Counted from the first letter of the stretch, positions 37,128 through 47,562 are shown. The stretch: 64,000 bases of DNA from Kocuria varians (GCF_006539885.1 NZ_BJNW01000017.1:17973-81972), one strand, 5' to 3'. The notes: a model not told the origin generated them from the sequence alone. Numbers and translations are program-made.

Positions 37128-38645
37128 TCACTCGCCGAGCGTGGCCCGCAGTGCCTTGATCCGTGCCAGGGAGGAATCCTTGCCGAGGATCTCGAGGGAC
37201 TCGAACAGGGGCGGGGAGATCCGCCGCCCGGAGACCGCCGTGCGCACGGGGCCGAACGCCAGGCGGGGCTTGATGCCGAGCCCGTCCACGATGGCCTCGC
37301 GCAGCGCCTCCTCGATGCCGGCCGCGGTGAAGTCCGTGAGCGGCTCGAGCGCGGCCACGGCGGCGTCGAGGACCTGCGGTGCGCTGTCCTTGAGCTGCTT
37401 GGCGGCGTCCTCGGCGACCACGATCTCGTCGTCCGCGCGGAACAGGAAGCCCAGCAGACCCTCGGTCTCCCCGAGCAGGTTCATGCGCTCCTGCACGAGC
37501 GGTGCTGCGAGGTCCAGGATCTCCCGCTGCCGCGGGGTGAGGGTCTCCCCCACGAGGCCCGCTGCGCGCAGGTACGGGATCAGCCGCTCCCGGAAGTCCT
37601 CCGGGTCCAGCATGCGCACGTGGGTGCCGTTGATGGCCGTGGCCTTCTTGAGGTCGAAGCGCGCCGGGTTGGCCAGGACGTCGTGGATGTCGAAGTTCTC
37701 CACGAGCTGCTCCACGGTGAAGATGTCCTCGTCCGCGGAGAGCGACCAGCCCAGCAGGGCCAGGTAGTTCAGCAGGCCCTCCGGGATGAACCCGTTGTCC
37801 CGGTGCAGGAACAGGTTGGACTCCGGGTCCCGCTTGGACAGCTTCTTGTTGGCCTCGCCCATGACGTACGGGAGGTGGCCGAACTCGGGGATGAACTCGG
37901 CCACGCCGATCCCCATCAGCGCCCGGTACAGGGCGATCTGGCGCGGGGTCGAGGAGAGCAGGTCCTCGCCGCGCAGCACCTGGGTGATGCCCATGAGGGC
38001 GTCGTCCACCGGGTTCACCAGCGTGTAGAGGGGCTTGCCGTTCGCGCGGGCCACCACGAAGTCCGGCACCGAACCGGCCTTGAAGGTGATCTCCCCGCGC
38101 ACGAGGTCCGTGAAGGAGATGTCCTCGTCCGGCATGCGCAGCCGCAGCACGGGCTGGCGTCCCTCCGCGCGGAACGCCGCCTTCTGCTCCTCCGTGAGGT
38201 CGCGGTCGTAGTTGTCGTAGCCGCGCTTGGGGTCCTCGCCCTTCTCGCGGTGGCGCTGCTCGACCTCCGCCGGCGTGGAGAAGTCCTCGTAGACGTACCC
38301 GCCCTCGACGAGGCGCTGCAGGACGTCCTGGTAGATCTCACCGCGCTGCGACTGCCGGTAGGGCTCGTGCGGACCACCCACGTTGACGCCCTCGTCCCAC
38401 GTGATGCCGAGCCAGCCGAGCGCGTCGAGGATCTGCTGGAAGCTCTCCTCGGAGTCGCGGGCGGCGTCCGTGTCCTCGATGCGGAACACGAGCGTGCCGC
38501 CGGTGTGGCGGGCCCAGGCCCAGTTGAACAGGGCGGTGCGGATCAGCCCCACGTGCGGGGTGCCCGTGGGCGACGGGCAGAAGCGCACGCGCACGGGGGT
38601 GCCTTCGGGGACGGTGGGGTGCAGGGTGGTGGAGTCGTCAGTCAT
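37128..38645 (-). CDS. gltX: Glutamyl-tRNA synthetase
   Basis: Class I synthetase, 505 aa. The HIGH-like motif is [19 protein letters not shown] and the KMSKS-like motif is [14 protein letters not shown]. In actinobacteria this enzyme is non-discriminating and charges both tRNA-Glu and tRNA-Gln, and genes for both lie directly downstream. ATG at 38645. TAGACT lies 9 nt upstream with GGAG between, so it could be leaderless or use the short GGAG site. Confidence 0.96.
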   Translation of the reverse strand: MTDDSTTLHPTVPEGTPVRVRFCPSPTGTPHVGLIRTALFNWAWARHTGGTLVFRIEDTDAARDSEESFQQILDALGWLGITWDEGVNVGGPHEPYRQSQRGEIYQDVLQRLVEGGYVYEDFSTPAEVEQRHREKGEDPKRGYDNYDRDLTEEQKAAFRAEGRQPVLRLRMPDEDISFTDLVRGEITFKAGSVPDFVVARANGKPLYTLVNPVDDALMGITQVLRGEDLLSSTPRQIALYRALMGIGVAEFIPEFGHLPYVMGEANKKLSKRDPESNLFLHRDNGFIPEGLLNYLALLGWSLSADEDIFTVEQLVENFDIHDVLANPARFDLKKATAINGTHVRMLDPEDFRERLIPYLRAAGLVGETLTPRQREILDLAAPLVQERMNLLGETEGLLGFLFRADDEIVVAEDAAKQLKDSAPQVLDAAVAALEPLTDFTAAGIEEALREAIVDGLGIKPRLAFGPVRTAVSGRRISPPLFESLEILGKDSSLARIKALRATLGE

Positions 38646-38700
38646 GATGGCTCCAGTCTACGGGGTGCCGCCGCCGCGGTCCCGCGGTTCGGGCCCCGGG

Positions 38701-38746
38701 ACGACGACGCCGCGGCGCCCGGAACCCGGGGCCGCGGCGTCGTCGT
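38701..38746 (-). terminator. Inverted-repeat terminator after the FAH-family gene
   Basis: 15-bp perfect arms ACGACGACGCCGCGG (38701-38715) and complement (38732-38746), 12 nt past the stop of the FAH-family gene. One of the clearest examples of the recurrent GACGACGCCGCGG arm. Confidence 0.8.
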
Positions 38747-38758
38747 GCGGTTGCGCTG

Positions 38759-39532
38759 CTACCGGCGCAGCACCGTGGTGAGCTCGCCGATGCCCTCGAT
38801 GTCCACGCTCAGCCGGTCGCCGTCGTCCACGGTGCCCACACCGGCGGGCGTGCCCGTGAGGATGACGTCCCCGGGGAGCAGGGTGAACGCCTCGGACACG
38901 TACGAGACGAGGGTGGGCACGTCGAAGACCATGTCCTGCGTGCTGCCGTCCTGCTTCAGCTCGCCGTTCACGCTGGAGCGCACCGACAGGGCGGAGGTGT
39001 CCAGCTCCGTCTCGATCCACGGGCCGAGCGGGCAGGCGCCGTCGAAGCCCTTGGCGCGGGCCCACTGCCCGTCCGTGCGCTGGACGTCGCGGGCAGTGAG
39101 GTCGTTGGCGGCGGTGTAGCCGAAGACGACCTCCGGCACCCGCTCCACGGGGACGTCCTTGCACATGCGCCCGATCACCACGGCGAGCTCGGCCTCGTAG
39201 GAGACCTCCTCGGTCCACGTGGGCAACGTGACGGGGTCACCGGGGCCGGAGACGGCGGTGTTCGGCTTGAAGAAGAGCATGGGGCGACTCGGGACCTCGT
39301 TGCCCATCTCCCGCGCGTGGTCCGCGTAGTTGCGGCCCACGCACACGATCTTGGAGCGCGGGATCACCGGTGCGAGCAGGCGGGCGTCCGCGACGTCCAC
39401 GGTGCGGTCCAGCTCCTGGGCGCCCACGTAGAGCGGGTCCCCCGTGAGGTACTGCAGGGTCTCGTCACCGGGCTCGCCGTGGACGGTGCCGTAGTGGATT
39501 TCGTTGTCGTGGGTGAAACGGGCGATACGCAT
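38759..39532 (-). CDS. Fumarylacetoacetate hydrolase (FAH) family protein
   Basis: A 257-aa FAH-fold enzyme of the 2-hydroxyhepta-2,4-diene-dioate isomerase / acylpyruvase group. Visible: KIVCVGRNYADHAREMG, MLFFKPNTAVSGPGDPV, the metal-binding SYEAELAVVIG, GYTAANDLTARDVQ, KGFDGACPLGPWI and LTGTPAGVG. Substrates in this family vary (acylpyruvates, oxaloacetate, catechol-ring cleavage products), and no catabolic neighbours help. ATG at 39532 with TAGCCT 6 nt upstream looks leaderless; a GTG six bases earlier lies at the box edge. It sits upstream of gltX, a neighbourhood seen in several actinobacteria. Confidence 0.9.
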   Translation of the reverse strand: MRIARFTHDNEIHYGTVHGEPGDETLQYLTGDPLYVGAQELDRTVDVADARLLAPVIPRSKIVCVGRNYADHAREMGNEVPSRPMLFFKPNTAVSGPGDPVTLPTWTEEVSYEAELAVVIGRMCKDVPVERVPEVVFGYTAANDLTARDVQRTDGQWARAKGFDGACPLGPWIETELDTSALSVRSSVNGELKQDGSTQDMVFDVPTLVSYVSEAFTLLPGDVILTGTPAGVGTVDDGDRLSVDIEGIGELTTVLRR

Positions 39533-39551
39533 GGTCACAGGCTACACACGA

Positions 39552-39595
39552 GCGCCGCCCCGGCACCCTCGGATCGGAGGGGGCCGGAGCGGCGC
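39552..39595 (-). terminator. Terminator after ilvE
   Basis: Imperfect long hairpin: GCGCCGCCCCGGCACCCTC (39552-39570) against GAGGGGGCCGGAGCGGCGC (39577-39595) with a 6-nt loop and two mismatches, 15 nt past the ilvE stop. Confidence 0.75.
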
Positions 39596-39610
39596 AGGGC
39601 CGTGCGGGCC

Positions 39611-40708
39611 TCAGACGAGGCGCGTGAGCCAGCCGTGCGTGTCCTCGGCCCTGCCGGTCTGGATGTCCAGCAGCTGCTGGCGGATGGACATGGTCACCTC
39701 ACCGGGCTGGGCGTCCTCCGGGCCGATCGTCTCGTCGTTGCTCACGAGCCGGCGCACCGGGGCGATCACGGCGGCCGTGCCGCACGCGAAGACCTCCGTG
39801 AGGTGCCCCGAGCGCACACCGTCGCGCCACTCGTCCAGCGTGAACGCACGCTGCTCCACGGTGAGCCCGCGCTCCTCGGCGAGCTGGATCACCGAGTCGC
39901 GCGTGATGCCCTCCAGGATGGTGCCGGTCAGCTCCGGGGTCACCAGGCGGCCGTCGTCGAAGACGAAGAACACGTTCATGCCCCCCAGCTCCTCGATCGC
40001 GTCGTCGCGCTCCGGGTCCAGGAAGACCACCTGGCTGCAGCCGTGGGCGTCCCCCTCCATCTGCGCCACGAGCGACGCCGCGTAGTTGCCGCCGCACTTG
40101 GCCGCACCCGTGCCACCCGTGCCGGCCCGGGCGTACGTGCGGGAGAGCCAGATGTCCACGGGCTCCACGGAACCGAAGTAGTTCCCCGCCGGGGACGCGA
40201 TCACGGAGTACAGGGCCTGCCGGGAGGGCCGCACCCCCAGGAACGGCTCCGTGCCGATCATGAAGGGGCGCATGTAGAGGGACTCGCCGTCGCCGGAGGG
40301 CACCCACGCCTGGTCCTGGGCCACCAGCTCCCGGATGGAGTCCACGAAGACCTCCTCGGGCAGCGTGGGCAGCGCCAGCCGCTGCGCGGAGCGGTTCAGC
40401 CGCGCCGCGTTCGCCTCGGGCCGGAAGGTCCACACGGAGCCGTCCTCGTGGCGGTAGGCCTTCAGACCCTCGAAGATCTCCTGGCCGTAGTGCAGCACCG
40501 CCGTGGACGGGTCCAGGCTCAGGGGCCCATAGGGCTGCAACCGGGCGTTCTCCCAGCGCCCCACGTTCTCCTGGACGTCCCCCTGCCAGTCGATGCAGAC
40601 CATGTGGTCGGTGAAGTGCTGGCCGAATCCGGGGTTCTGCAGCACCGCCTCGCGCACCTCGTCCGTGGCGGGGTGGGGATTGAGGTGCTTCACGAATTCT
40701 GTGCTCAC
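39611..40708 (-). CDS. ilvE: Branched-chain amino acid aminotransferase
   Basis: Fold-type IV PLP aminotransferase for the last step of Val, Leu and Ile synthesis, 365 aa. It has LHYGQEIFEGLKAYRHEDG, RPEANAARLNRSAQRL, LYMRPFMIGTEPFLGV, and the PLP lysine in GGTGAAKCGGNYAASL, ending with FACGTAAVIAPV. GTG at 40708 has AGAAGGAG 9 nt upstream. The 210-bp gap to leuB shows no obvious site beyond this ribosome site. It is grouped with leuB and, further on, ilvBNC. Confidence 0.96.
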   Translation of the reverse strand: MSTEFVKHLNPHPATDEVREAVLQNPGFGQHFTDHMVCIDWQGDVQENVGRWENARLQPYGPLSLDPSTAVLHYGQEIFEGLKAYRHEDGSVWTFRPEANAARLNRSAQRLALPTLPEEVFVDSIRELVAQDQAWVPSGDGESLYMRPFMIGTEPFLGVRPSRQALYSVIASPAGNYFGSVEPVDIWLSRTYARAGTGGTGAAKCGGNYAASLVAQMEGDAHGCSQVVFLDPERDDAIEELGGMNVFFVFDDGRLVTPELTGTILEGITRDSVIQLAEERGLTVEQRAFTLDEWRDGVRSGHLTEVFACGTAAVIAPVRRLVSNDETIGPEDAQPGEVTMSIRQQLLDIQTGRAEDTHGWLTRLV

Positions 40709-40918
40709 GGGTGTTCTCCTTCTGTGCCGCGGCTGCGCCACCCGTACGGTGGGGCGGCTTCGCCTGCTGATGCTGTGCAGTGTGTCGCTGTGAAGTGTGC
40801 CACCTGGGGCGGCGGATGTCGGGCCCACGGTCCGGAACCCCTGGATCTGGGCCGGGGGTCCGCGTGCGGAATCCGGGGCGGGCAGAGCCGCGACGCCCGG
40901 TCGTGGACCCGTGACGGG

Positions 40919-42010
40919 TCAGGACGCGCGCCGCGCTCCCAGGAGGGCGACGACGTCGTCCCCCACCTGCGAAGTGCTGCGCTCGCTGTTCCCGCGCAGC
41001 TCGAGGTCCTCGCGCACCGCGCGCTCGACCTGCTCCGCGAGGTCCGCGTGGCCCAGGTACTCGAGCATCATGGCTCCGGCGAGGATCGCGGCGGTCGGCT
41101 GGGCGGTGCCCTTGCCGGCGATGTCCGGCGCGGACCCGTGCACCGGCTCGAACATGGAGGGTGCGGTGCGCTCAGCGTTGATGTTGCCGCTGGGCGCGAG
41201 CCCGATGCCCCCGGTCACGGCACCGGCCTGGTCCGTGAGGATGTCCCCGAAGAGGTTGTCCGTGACGAGCACGTCGAAGCGCGCGGGATCCGTGGTCATG
41301 AAGATGGTGGCGGCGTCGATGTGCATGTAGTCCACCGCGACCTCGGGGAACTGCTGCGCGAACTCGTCCACCGTGCGCTGGTAGAGGCGCCCGGCGTTGA
41401 CGAGCACGTTGTGCTTGTGCACGAGCGTGAGCTTCTTGCGCTCGCGGCTCGCGGCGAGCTCGAACGCGTAGCGCACCAGGCGCCGCACCCCGTGGGCCGT
41501 GTTCACGGAGACCTCGGTGGCGATCTCGTGCTCGGTGCCCGTGCGCATGGTGCCGCCGTTGCCCGCGTAGAGGCCCTCGGTGCCCTCGCGCACGACCACG
41601 AAGTCGATCTCCCCGGGGTTCGCCAGCGGGCTGGTGGTGCCGGGGTACAGGGTGGCCGGACGCAGATTGATGAAGTGGTCGAAGCCGAAGCGCAGCTTGA
41701 GCAGCAAGTCCCGCTCCAGGATCCCGGAGGGGACGCGCTTGTCGTTCGGCGCCGCCCCCACGGCGCCGAAGAGGATCGCGTCGTGGCCGCGCAGCCGCTC
41801 CATGGTGTCCTCGTTGAGCACCTCACCGGTGGCGAGCCAGTGCTCGGCCCCCAGCGGGTAGGTGGTCTTCTCAAGGGTCACACCCGCCGGCGCCGTGACG
41901 GCGTCGAGGACCTTCACGGCCTCCGCGACAACCTCGGGGCCGATGCCGTCACCGGGCAGGACGGCGATCGAGTGGCTGCGGGCGGGCGCGGTGGCTGTCG
42001 TGTCGGTCAT
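40919..42010 (-). CDS. leuB: 3-isopropylmalate dehydrogenase
   Basis: NAD-dependent oxidative decarboxylase of leucine synthesis, 363 aa. [21 protein letters not shown] opens the fold. [18 protein letters not shown] is the substrate loop, and [29 protein letters not shown] carries the metal and NAD motifs. ATG at 42010 follows TATCGT (42017-42022) by 6 nt, so it is leaderless. A GTGGA element overlaps its -35 region and is a candidate site for the IclR regulator next to leuC. Confidence 0.96.
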   Translation of the reverse strand: MTDTTATAPARSHSIAVLPGDGIGPEVVAEAVKVLDAVTAPAGVTLEKTTYPLGAEHWLATGEVLNEDTMERLRGHDAILFGAVGAAPNDKRVPSGILERDLLLKLRFGFDHFINLRPATLYPGTTSPLANPGEIDFVVVREGTEGLYAGNGGTMRTGTEHEIATEVSVNTAHGVRRLVRYAFELAASRERKKLTLVHKHNVLVNAGRLYQRTVDEFAQQFPEVAVDYMHIDAATIFMTTDPARFDVLVTDNLFGDILTDQAGAVTGGIGLAPSGNINAERTAPSMFEPVHGSAPDIAGKGTAQPTAAILAGAMMLEYLGHADLAEQVERAVREDLELRGNSERSTSQVGDDVVALLGARRAS

Positions 42011-42016
42011 GGAGCC

Positions 42017-42049
42017 ACGATAGGGCCGCGCATCGGCCGTCTTCCACAT
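42017..42049 (-). promoter_or_regulatory. leuB promoter with possible IclR half-site
   Basis: The -10 box TATCGT (42017-42022) sits 6 nt before the ATG. ATGTGGA (42043-42049, minus strand) covers the -35 position and also occurs at 47585-47591 upstream of ilvB. Overlap of the shared element with the -35 would suit repression. Confidence 0.5.
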
Positions 42050-42070
42050 GATGAACCAGAGTTCCAGATA

Positions 42071-42114
42071 GTGGGACGGGGCGCGCGAGGAACCCCTCGC
42101 GCGCCCCGTCCCAC
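42071..42114 (-). terminator. Terminator after metG
   Basis: Perfect 20-bp stem: the left arm begins GTGGGACGGGGCGCGCGAGG (42071-42090) and its complement ends at 42114, with a 4-nt loop. It is 20 nt past the metG stop and just upstream of the leuB promoter. Confidence 0.9.
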
Positions 42115-42134
42115 GGGCAGCGCCGTGACCCAGC

Positions 42135-43688
42135 TCAGCCCTGGAGCGCCTCCGGCTCCTCGTAGCGCGGGAAGACGCCGGACGGCTTGGGCAGCGCCGT
42201 GCCCGGTGCGATCGGCGTGTCGAGCGCGGCGAACGAGCGCGCCGGGCCCTCCGGCTGGCCGAGCTGGTCCAGCAGGCGGGACACGGAGCCCGGCATCACC
42301 GGCTGCACCAGGATCGCGACGATCCGCAGCACCTCCGCCGTCACGTAGAGCACGGTGGCCATGCGCTGCGGGTTCGTCTTGCGCAGCACCCACGGCTCCT
42401 GCGCGGTGAAGTAGCGGTTGGCGGAGGCGATCACGCGCCACACGGACTCGAGCCCACGGTGGAAGGCGAGGGCGTCGAACGCGGTGCGGTACTCCCCCAC
42501 CACGTCGCGGGCCTGCGCCAGCATCTCCCGGTCCTGCTCGGTGAACTCGCCCGGCTCGGGGACCTCCCCGCCCAGGTTCTTGGCGACCATCGACAGGCTG
42601 CGCTGCGCGAGGTTGCCGAGGTCGTTGGCGAGGTCCGAGTTGATGCGCCCCGCAATGGCGTCGTGCGAGTAGTTGCCGTCCTGCCCGAACGGCACCTCAC
42701 GCAGCAGGAAGAAGCGCAGCTGGTCCAGGCCGTACTCGCTGACCATGGCGTGCGGGTCGATCACGTTGCCCACGGACTTGGACATCTTCTCGCCCTGGTT
42801 GAACAGGAAGCCGTGCGCGTAGACCTTCTTGGGCAGCTCCAGCCCGGCGGACATCAGGAACGCCGGCCAGTACACGGCGTGGAAGCGGGCGATGTCCTTG
42901 CCGATCAGGTGCACGTCCGCGGGCCAGAACTCACGGAAGAGCGGGTTCTCGGTGTCCGGGAAGCCCAGACCCGTGAGGTAGTTGGTCAGCGCGTCCACCC
43001 ACACGTACATCACGTGGTCCGGGTTGCCGGGCACGGGCACGCCCCAGTCGAAGGTGGTGCGCGAGATCGAGAGGTCCTGCAGACCGCCGCCCACGAAGGA
43101 CGCGATCTCGTGGGAGCGCACCTCGGGCTGCACGAAGCCGGTGCGGTAGAGCTCGAGCAGCCGGTCCTGGTAGCGCGAGAGCCGGAAGAAGTAGCTCTCC
43201 TCCTCGGTCCAGGTCAGCTCGGTGCCCGTGCCGATCGAGTAGCGCTGGCCGTCCGCGCGCACCTCGGTCTCGTCCTCGGCGTAGTAGGCCTCGTCGCGCA
43301 CCGAGTACCACCCGGCGTACGTGTCCAGGTAGATGTCCCCGTTGGCCTCCATGCGCCGCCACAGCTCCTGCGAGGCGGCGTAGTGGTCCTCGTCCGTGGT
43401 GCGGATGAAGCGGTCGTGACTGATCTGCAGCTCCTCGTCCATCGCCCGGAAGCGGGAGGAGTTCGTGTCCGCGAGCTCGCGCGGGGTGGTGCCGAGCTTC
43501 TCGGCCGTCTGCTGCATCTTCTGGCCGTGCTCGTCCGTACCGGTCTGGAAGCGGGTGTCGAAGCCGTCCAGGCGCTTGAAGCGCGCGAGGGTGTCCGCGG
43601 CGATCGCCTCGTAGGCGTGGCCGATGTGCGGGGCACCGTTCGGGTAGGAGATGGCCGTGGTCACGTAGAAGGGAGTCTGCTCAGTCAC
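42135..43688 (-). CDS. metG: Methionyl-tRNA synthetase
   Basis: Class I synthetase, 517 aa. The HIGH region is [26 protein letters not shown] and KMSKS is in [14 protein letters not shown]. The C-terminal anticodon-binding helices include [24 protein letters not shown]. It is the short form without the C-terminal tRNA-binding (EMAP-like) domain, and there are no knuckle-type cysteines in the insertion, as in mycobacteria. GTG at 43688 with TAGAGT (43695-43700) 6 nt upstream looks leaderless; the GGAGGG between box and start is too close for a ribosome site. Confidence 0.96.
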   Translation of the reverse strand: MTEQTPFYVTTAISYPNGAPHIGHAYEAIAADTLARFKRLDGFDTRFQTGTDEHGQKMQQTAEKLGTTPRELADTNSSRFRAMDEELQISHDRFIRTTDEDHYAASQELWRRMEANGDIYLDTYAGWYSVRDEAYYAEDETEVRADGQRYSIGTGTELTWTEEESYFFRLSRYQDRLLELYRTGFVQPEVRSHEIASFVGGGLQDLSISRTTFDWGVPVPGNPDHVMYVWVDALTNYLTGLGFPDTENPLFREFWPADVHLIGKDIARFHAVYWPAFLMSAGLELPKKVYAHGFLFNQGEKMSKSVGNVIDPHAMVSEYGLDQLRFFLLREVPFGQDGNYSHDAIAGRINSDLANDLGNLAQRSLSMVAKNLGGEVPEPGEFTEQDREMLAQARDVVGEYRTAFDALAFHRGLESVWRVIASANRYFTAQEPWVLRKTNPQRMATVLYVTAEVLRIVAILVQPVMPGSVSRLLDQLGQPEGPARSFAALDTPIAPGTALPKPSGVFPRYEEPEALQG

Positions 43689-43710
43689 CCCTCCACTCTA
43701 TCGAGCCGGG

Positions 43711-43762
43711 GACGACGACGCCGCGGTGCCCTCCCGGGGGAAGGCGCCGCGGCGTCGTCGTC
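43711..43762 (-). terminator. Inverted-repeat terminator after ilvC
   Basis: 16-bp perfect arms GACGACGACGCCGCGG (43711-43726) and complement (43747-43762) lie between the ilvC stop and the metG promoter. Same arm word as 38701 and 57768. No T tract. Confidence 0.8.
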
Positions 43763-43802
43763 GGCTCTCATGGTCACCGCGCAACGGTGACCCGGGCGGG
43801 GA

Positions 43803-44828
43803 TCAGCGAGCGGCGGTGCCCTCGGTGTAGTCCTCGTCCGTCTGCTCCCACGCGAACAGCGAGCGCAGCTCGCGGCCGGTGCTCTCGATGGGGTGCTTCT
43901 CCTCCTTGGCGCGCAGCTGCGCGAACTCCTTGCCGCCGGAGGCCTGGTCCGTCATGAAGCGGTCCGCGAAGACGCCCTCCTGGATGTCCTTGAGGACCTC
44001 CTGCATGCGCTCCTTGACGGTGGGGTCGATCACGCGCGGACCGGAGACGTAGTCGCCGTACTCGGCGGTGTCGGAGATGGACCAGCGCTGCTTGGCGATG
44101 CCGCCCTCGACCATCAGGTCCACGATCAGCTTGAGCTCGTGCAGCACCTCGAAGTACGCGATCTCCGGCTGGTAGCCGGCCTCGGTGAGGACCTCGAAGC
44201 CGTACTGCACCAGGTGGGACATGCCGCCGCACAGCACGGCCTGCTCACCGAACAGGTCCGACTCGGTCTCCTCGGTGAAGGTCGTCTGGATGACGCCCGC
44301 GCGGGTGCCGCCGATGCCCTTGGCGTAGGACAGCGCGAGCTGCAGCGCCTGCCCGGAGGCGTCGACCTCCACGGCCACGAGATCCGGCACGCCGCGGCCG
44401 GCCTCGAACTCGCGGCGCACGGTGTGGCCGGGGCCCTTGGGGGCAACCATGGCCACGTCCACGCCCTCCGGGGCCTGGATGTAGCCGAAGCGGATGTTGA
44501 AGCCGTGGGCGAAGAAGATCGCGTCGCCCTCGTCCAGGTTGTCCTTGATGGACTCCTCGAAGACCTGCGCCTGGACCTGGTCCGGGGTCAGGATCATGAT
44601 GACGTCGGCTTCCTTGGTGGCGTCCGCGATGGAGAGCACGCGCAGGCCCTGGGCCTCCGCCTTGGCGCGGGACGTGGAGCCCTCGTTGAGGCCGATGCGG
44701 ACGTCCACGCCGGAGTCGCGCAGGTTCAGCGCGTGGGCGTGGCCCTGGGAGCCGTAGCCGATGACCGCCACGGAACGGTTCTGGATGATCGAGAGGTCGG
44801 CGTCGTCGTTGTAGTAGATCTTGGCCAT
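43803..44828 (-). CDS. ilvC: Ketol-acid reductoisomerase
   Basis: Class I (short) acetohydroxy acid isomeroreductase, 341 aa. It has [21 protein letters not shown] (NADPH-binding), [25 protein letters not shown] and the metal-binding helix [40 protein letters not shown]. It acts on acetolactate for Val/Leu and on acetohydroxybutyrate for Ile. ATG at 44828; 88 nt separate it from ilvN. It is the third gene of ilvBNC and is likely under the attenuator upstream of ilvB. Confidence 0.97.
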   Translation of the reverse strand: MAKIYYNDDADLSIIQNRSVAVIGYGSQGHAHALNLRDSGVDVRIGLNEGSTSRAKAEAQGLRVLSIADATKEADVIMILTPDQVQAQVFEESIKDNLDEGDAIFFAHGFNIRFGYIQAPEGVDVAMVAPKGPGHTVRREFEAGRGVPDLVAVEVDASGQALQLALSYAKGIGGTRAGVIQTTFTEETESDLFGEQAVLCGGMSHLVQYGFEVLTEAGYQPEIAYFEVLHELKLIVDLMVEGGIAKQRWSISDTAEYGDYVSGPRVIDPTVKERMQEVLKDIQEGVFADRFMTDQASGGKEFAQLRAKEEKHPIESTGRELRSLFAWEQTDEDYTEGTAAR

Positions 44829-44916
44829 GTGCTTGTTCAGTCTCCTCGGATAGCGGGTGGGTCTTGGGTGCTCCGGGCCCGCCTCGGGGCGGCCCGGCAG
44901 AATCGGTGGGGGCGGC

Positions 44917-45426
44917 TCAGTGCCGCAGCGCCCTGTCCGACATGGACTTGGGGCCGCGGCCGAGCGCCACGGTGCCCGCGCGGACGATCTCGCGGACCCC
45001 GAAGGGCTCCAGCACGTCCAGCAGCGCGTGGATCTTCTCCCGGGCGCCCGTGGACTCGATCACCACGGACTCGGTGGAGACGTCCACGATGGTCGCGCGG
45101 AACAGGTCCGCGGCCTGCGTGACCTGCAGGCGGGTGCTCGCGTCCGCCCGGACCTTCACCATGATGTGCTCGCGCTGCACGGAGGCCTCGGGCGTGAGCT
45201 CCACGATCTTGATCACGTTGATCAGCTTGTTCAGCTGCTTCGTGACCTGCTCGAGCAGCTCACCGTCTGCGTCCACCACCACGGTGATGCGCGAGATGCC
45301 GGAGAGCTCGGTGGGACCCACGGCCAGCGAGTGGATGTTGAAGGCACGGCGGGCGAACAGCCCCGCGACGCGCGTCAGCACGCCGGGCTTGTCCTCCACC
45401 AGAACGGAAAGGGTGTGACGGCTCAT
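44917..45426 (-). CDS. ilvN: Acetolactate synthase, regulatory subunit
   Basis: Small ACT-domain subunit, 169 aa: [37 protein letters not shown] is the N-terminal ACT domain, the site of valine feedback in homologues. A second domain follows ([27 protein letters not shown]). It starts 3 nt after the ilvB stop, indicating coupled synthesis of the two subunits. Confidence 0.97.
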   Translation of the reverse strand: MSRHTLSVLVEDKPGVLTRVAGLFARRAFNIHSLAVGPTELSGISRITVVVDADGELLEQVTKQLNKLINVIKIVELTPEASVQREHIMVKVRADASTRLQVTQAADLFRATIVDVSTESVVIESTGAREKIHALLDVLEPFGVREIVRAGTVALGRGPKSMSDRALRH

Positions 45427-45429
45427 CGA

Positions 45430-47307
45430 TCAGTCCTCCGTGTCCCACTCGGGCGTCATGTTGCGGGCGATCTGGATCTGGTCGTTGGACACGCCGGAGG
45501 GCACCATGGGCCACACCATTGCGTCCGCGGAGACCACGAAGTCGATCACCACGGGGCGGTCGTTGATCGCGAGCGCCTTCTTGATGGTCTCGTCCACGTC
45601 CTCGTCCCGCTCGCAGCGCAGCGCCGCGCAGCCGTAGGCCTCGGCGAGCTTCACGAAGTCCGGGATCCGGCGGGAGTTGTGTCCCGTGTTCAGCTCGGTG
45701 TTGGAGTAGCGGCCGTCGTAGAACAGCGTCTGCCACTGCCGCACCATGCCGAGTGAGGAGTTGTTGATCACCGCCACCTTGATGGGGATGTCGTTGATCA
45801 TGCACGTGGCAAGTTCCTGGTTGGTCATCTGGAAGCAGCCGTCGCCGTCGATCGCCCACACCACCCGGTCCGGCTGGGCCACCTTCGCACCCATGGCCGC
45901 GGGAACCGCGAAACCCATGGTGCCCAGGCCCGAGGAGTTCAGCCACTGGCGGGGGCGCTCGTAGTCCACGAACTGGGCGGACCACATCTGGTGCTGGCCC
46001 ACCCCGGAGGCGTAGACCGCCTCCGGGCCGGTGAGGGCGGAGATCCGCTCGATCACGTACTGCGGGCTGCCGTGGCCGTCGTCGGTGCTCGTGTAGCCGA
46101 GCGGGTACGTCTCCTTCAGCGTGTTCAGCGCGGACCACCACGCCTCGAGGTCCGGCGTGCCGGCGGCCTCGAACTCCTGGCGCACGGCCTGGGTGAGGTC
46201 CGGGATCACGTGCTTCAGGTCTCCCACGATCGGGACGTCCGCGATCCGGTTCTTGGAGATCTCCGCGGGGTCGATGTCCGCGTGGATCACCTTGGCGTTC
46301 GGGGCGAAGGTGTCCAGCTGACCGGTCACACGGTCGTCGAAACGGGCACCCAGCGTCACGAGCAGGTCCGCCTGCTGCATCGCGTAGACAGCGGGCACCG
46401 TGCCGTGCATGCCGGGCATCCCCATGTTCTGGGGGTGGGAGTCCGGGAAGATGCCGCGTGCGGTGAGCGTGGTGACCACGGGGGCACCGGTGAGCTCCGC
46501 GAGCTCGCGCAGCTCGTCCGCCACGTCCGCGCGCATCCCACCGCCGCCGGTGTAGAGCACCGGGCGCTCGGCGGCCGCGATCATGCGCGCGGCCTCCTTG
46601 ATCTGTTTGGAGTGCCCGCGGGTCACGGGACGGTAGCCGGGCAGGTCCATGGTGGGGGGCCAGCTGAAGGTCATCGTGCCCTGCTGGGCGTCCTTGGCCA
46701 CGTCCACCAGCACGGGACCGGGACGCCCGGTCGAGGCCAGGTGGTACGCCTCCGCGATCACGCGCGGGACGTCCTGGGCCTTCGTCACCAGGTAGGAGTG
46801 CTTGGTCACGGGCATCGTCATCCCCACGATGTCCGCCTCCTGGAACGCGTCCGAGCCGATGGACGAGCTCGCCACCTGGCCCGTGATCGCAAGCATGGGG
46901 ATCGAGTCCATGTTGGCGTCCGCGAGTGCGGTGACCAGGTTGGTGGCACCGGGTCCGGAGGTCGCGATGCACACGCCCACGCGCCCGGAGGCCAGCGCGT
47001 ACCCCTCGGCCGCGTGACCCGCGCCCTGCTCGTGGCGCACGAGGATGTGGTTGATCTTCTCGGCGTCCAGGAGGGGGTCGTAGGTGGGCAGGATCGCCCC
47101 GCCCGGCAGACCGAAGACGTCCGTGACACCCAGCTGCTCGAGGGAGCGGATGATCGCCTGCGACCCGGTCATCTCCTCGGGGGCGACGACGTCCGCCGCG
47201 GACCCCGTCAGCCGTGCCGTGTCCGTCTCAGCGGATTGCGCGACCGAGGCGGACGGCGCGTGCCGCTGCGCCATCACCGCCGGTGAGATCGGCTGATCCT
47301 TGCTCAT
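45430..47307 (-). CDS. ilvB: Acetolactate synthase, catalytic subunit
   Basis: ThDP- and FAD-dependent acetohydroxy acid synthase, 625 aa. It shows [32 protein letters not shown], the catalytic Glu in [31 protein letters not shown], and the ThDP motif [32 protein letters not shown] at 47307 has AAGGA about 10 nt upstream. The 5' leader carries a peptide and attenuator (47397-47526), so the operon should respond to branched-chain aminoacyl-tRNA supply. The N-terminal about 45 residues are a variable extension. Confidence 0.97.
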   Translation of the reverse strand: MSKDQPISPAVMAQRHAPSASVAQSAETDTARLTGSAADVVAPEEMTGSQAIIRSLEQLGVTDVFGLPGGAILPTYDPLLDAEKINHILVRHEQGAGHAAEGYALASGRVGVCIATSGPGATNLVTALADANMDSIPMLAITGQVASSSIGSDAFQEADIVGMTMPVTKHSYLVTKAQDVPRVIAEAYHLASTGRPGPVLVDVAKDAQQGTMTFSWPPTMDLPGYRPVTRGHSKQIKEAARMIAAAERPVLYTGGGGMRADVADELRELAELTGAPVVTTLTARGIFPDSHPQNMGMPGMHGTVPAVYAMQQADLLVTLGARFDDRVTGQLDTFAPNAKVIHADIDPAEISKNRIADVPIVGDLKHVIPDLTQAVRQEFEAAGTPDLEAWWSALNTLKETYPLGYTSTDDGHGSPQYVIERISALTGPEAVYASGVGQHQMWSAQFVDYERPRQWLNSSGLGTMGFAVPAAMGAKVAQPDRVVWAIDGDGCFQMTNQELATCMINDIPIKVAVINNSSLGMVRQWQTLFYDGRYSNTELNTGHNSRRIPDFVKLAEAYGCAALRCERDEDVDETIKKALAINDRPVVIDFVVSADAMVWPMVPSGVSNDQIQIARNMTPEWDTED

Positions 47308-47396
47308 AGTGCTGTGTCCTTACGTGCCGTGGTGTGCGTGGTGCCGAGCGGGATGGTGCGTGGCGGGAACGAGCCGGTGGGAGGTCGTCGTACATG

Positions 47397-47468
47397 AAAA
47401 AGGCCCTGGCCACGGGTTCCGTGGACTGAGGGCCTGGCGGGTACGCGCGTCGAGTACTCCTCAGGCCC
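47397..47468 (-). terminator. ilvBNC attenuator: terminator and competing antiterminator
   Basis: Minus-strand order: GGGCCTG (47462-47468, at the leader-peptide stop), CAGGCCC (47430-47436), AGGGCCT (47401-47407), then five T (47397-47401). AGGCCCT (47429-47435) pairs with AGGGCCT, with an inner CCACGG/CCGTGG stem, to form an intrinsic terminator with a T tract. The CAGGCCC strand can instead pair with GGGCCTG to form an antiterminator. A ribosome at the leader stop codon would cover GGGCCTG and allow termination; one stalled at Ile/Leu/Val codons would leave it free. Confidence 0.85.
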
Positions 47469-47526
47469 GGTGTCCGATGAGGACGACCGGTACGAGGTCT
47501 ACGAGGATGCACGGTGCCGAATTCAT
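47461..47526 (-). CDS. ilvBNC leader peptide
   Basis: A 21-residue open frame starting with ATG at 47526 and ending with TGA at 47461. Its core ILVDLVPVVLI holds nine branched-chain residues out of eleven (Ile, Leu, Val); the peptide ends GHRA. A -10 box CACGAT lies 6 nt before the ATG, so it is probably translated from the very 5' end of the transcript. The stop codon lies inside the 5' arm of the antiterminator. This is the layout of classical transcription attenuation, known for ilvBNC in Corynebacterium glutamicum. Confidence 0.85.
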   Translation of the reverse strand: MNSAPCILVDLVPVVLIGHRA

Positions 47527-47532
47527 GCCCTC

Positions 47533-47562
47533 ATCGTGTGACGTGGGAAACCCTCGTGTCAA
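47533..47562 (-). promoter_or_regulatory. ilvBNC promoter
   Basis: Consensus -35 TTGACA (47557-47562), an 18-nt spacer, and -10 CACGAT (47533-47538). The predicted transcript start is at or next to the leader-peptide ATG (47526). Confidence 0.75.
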
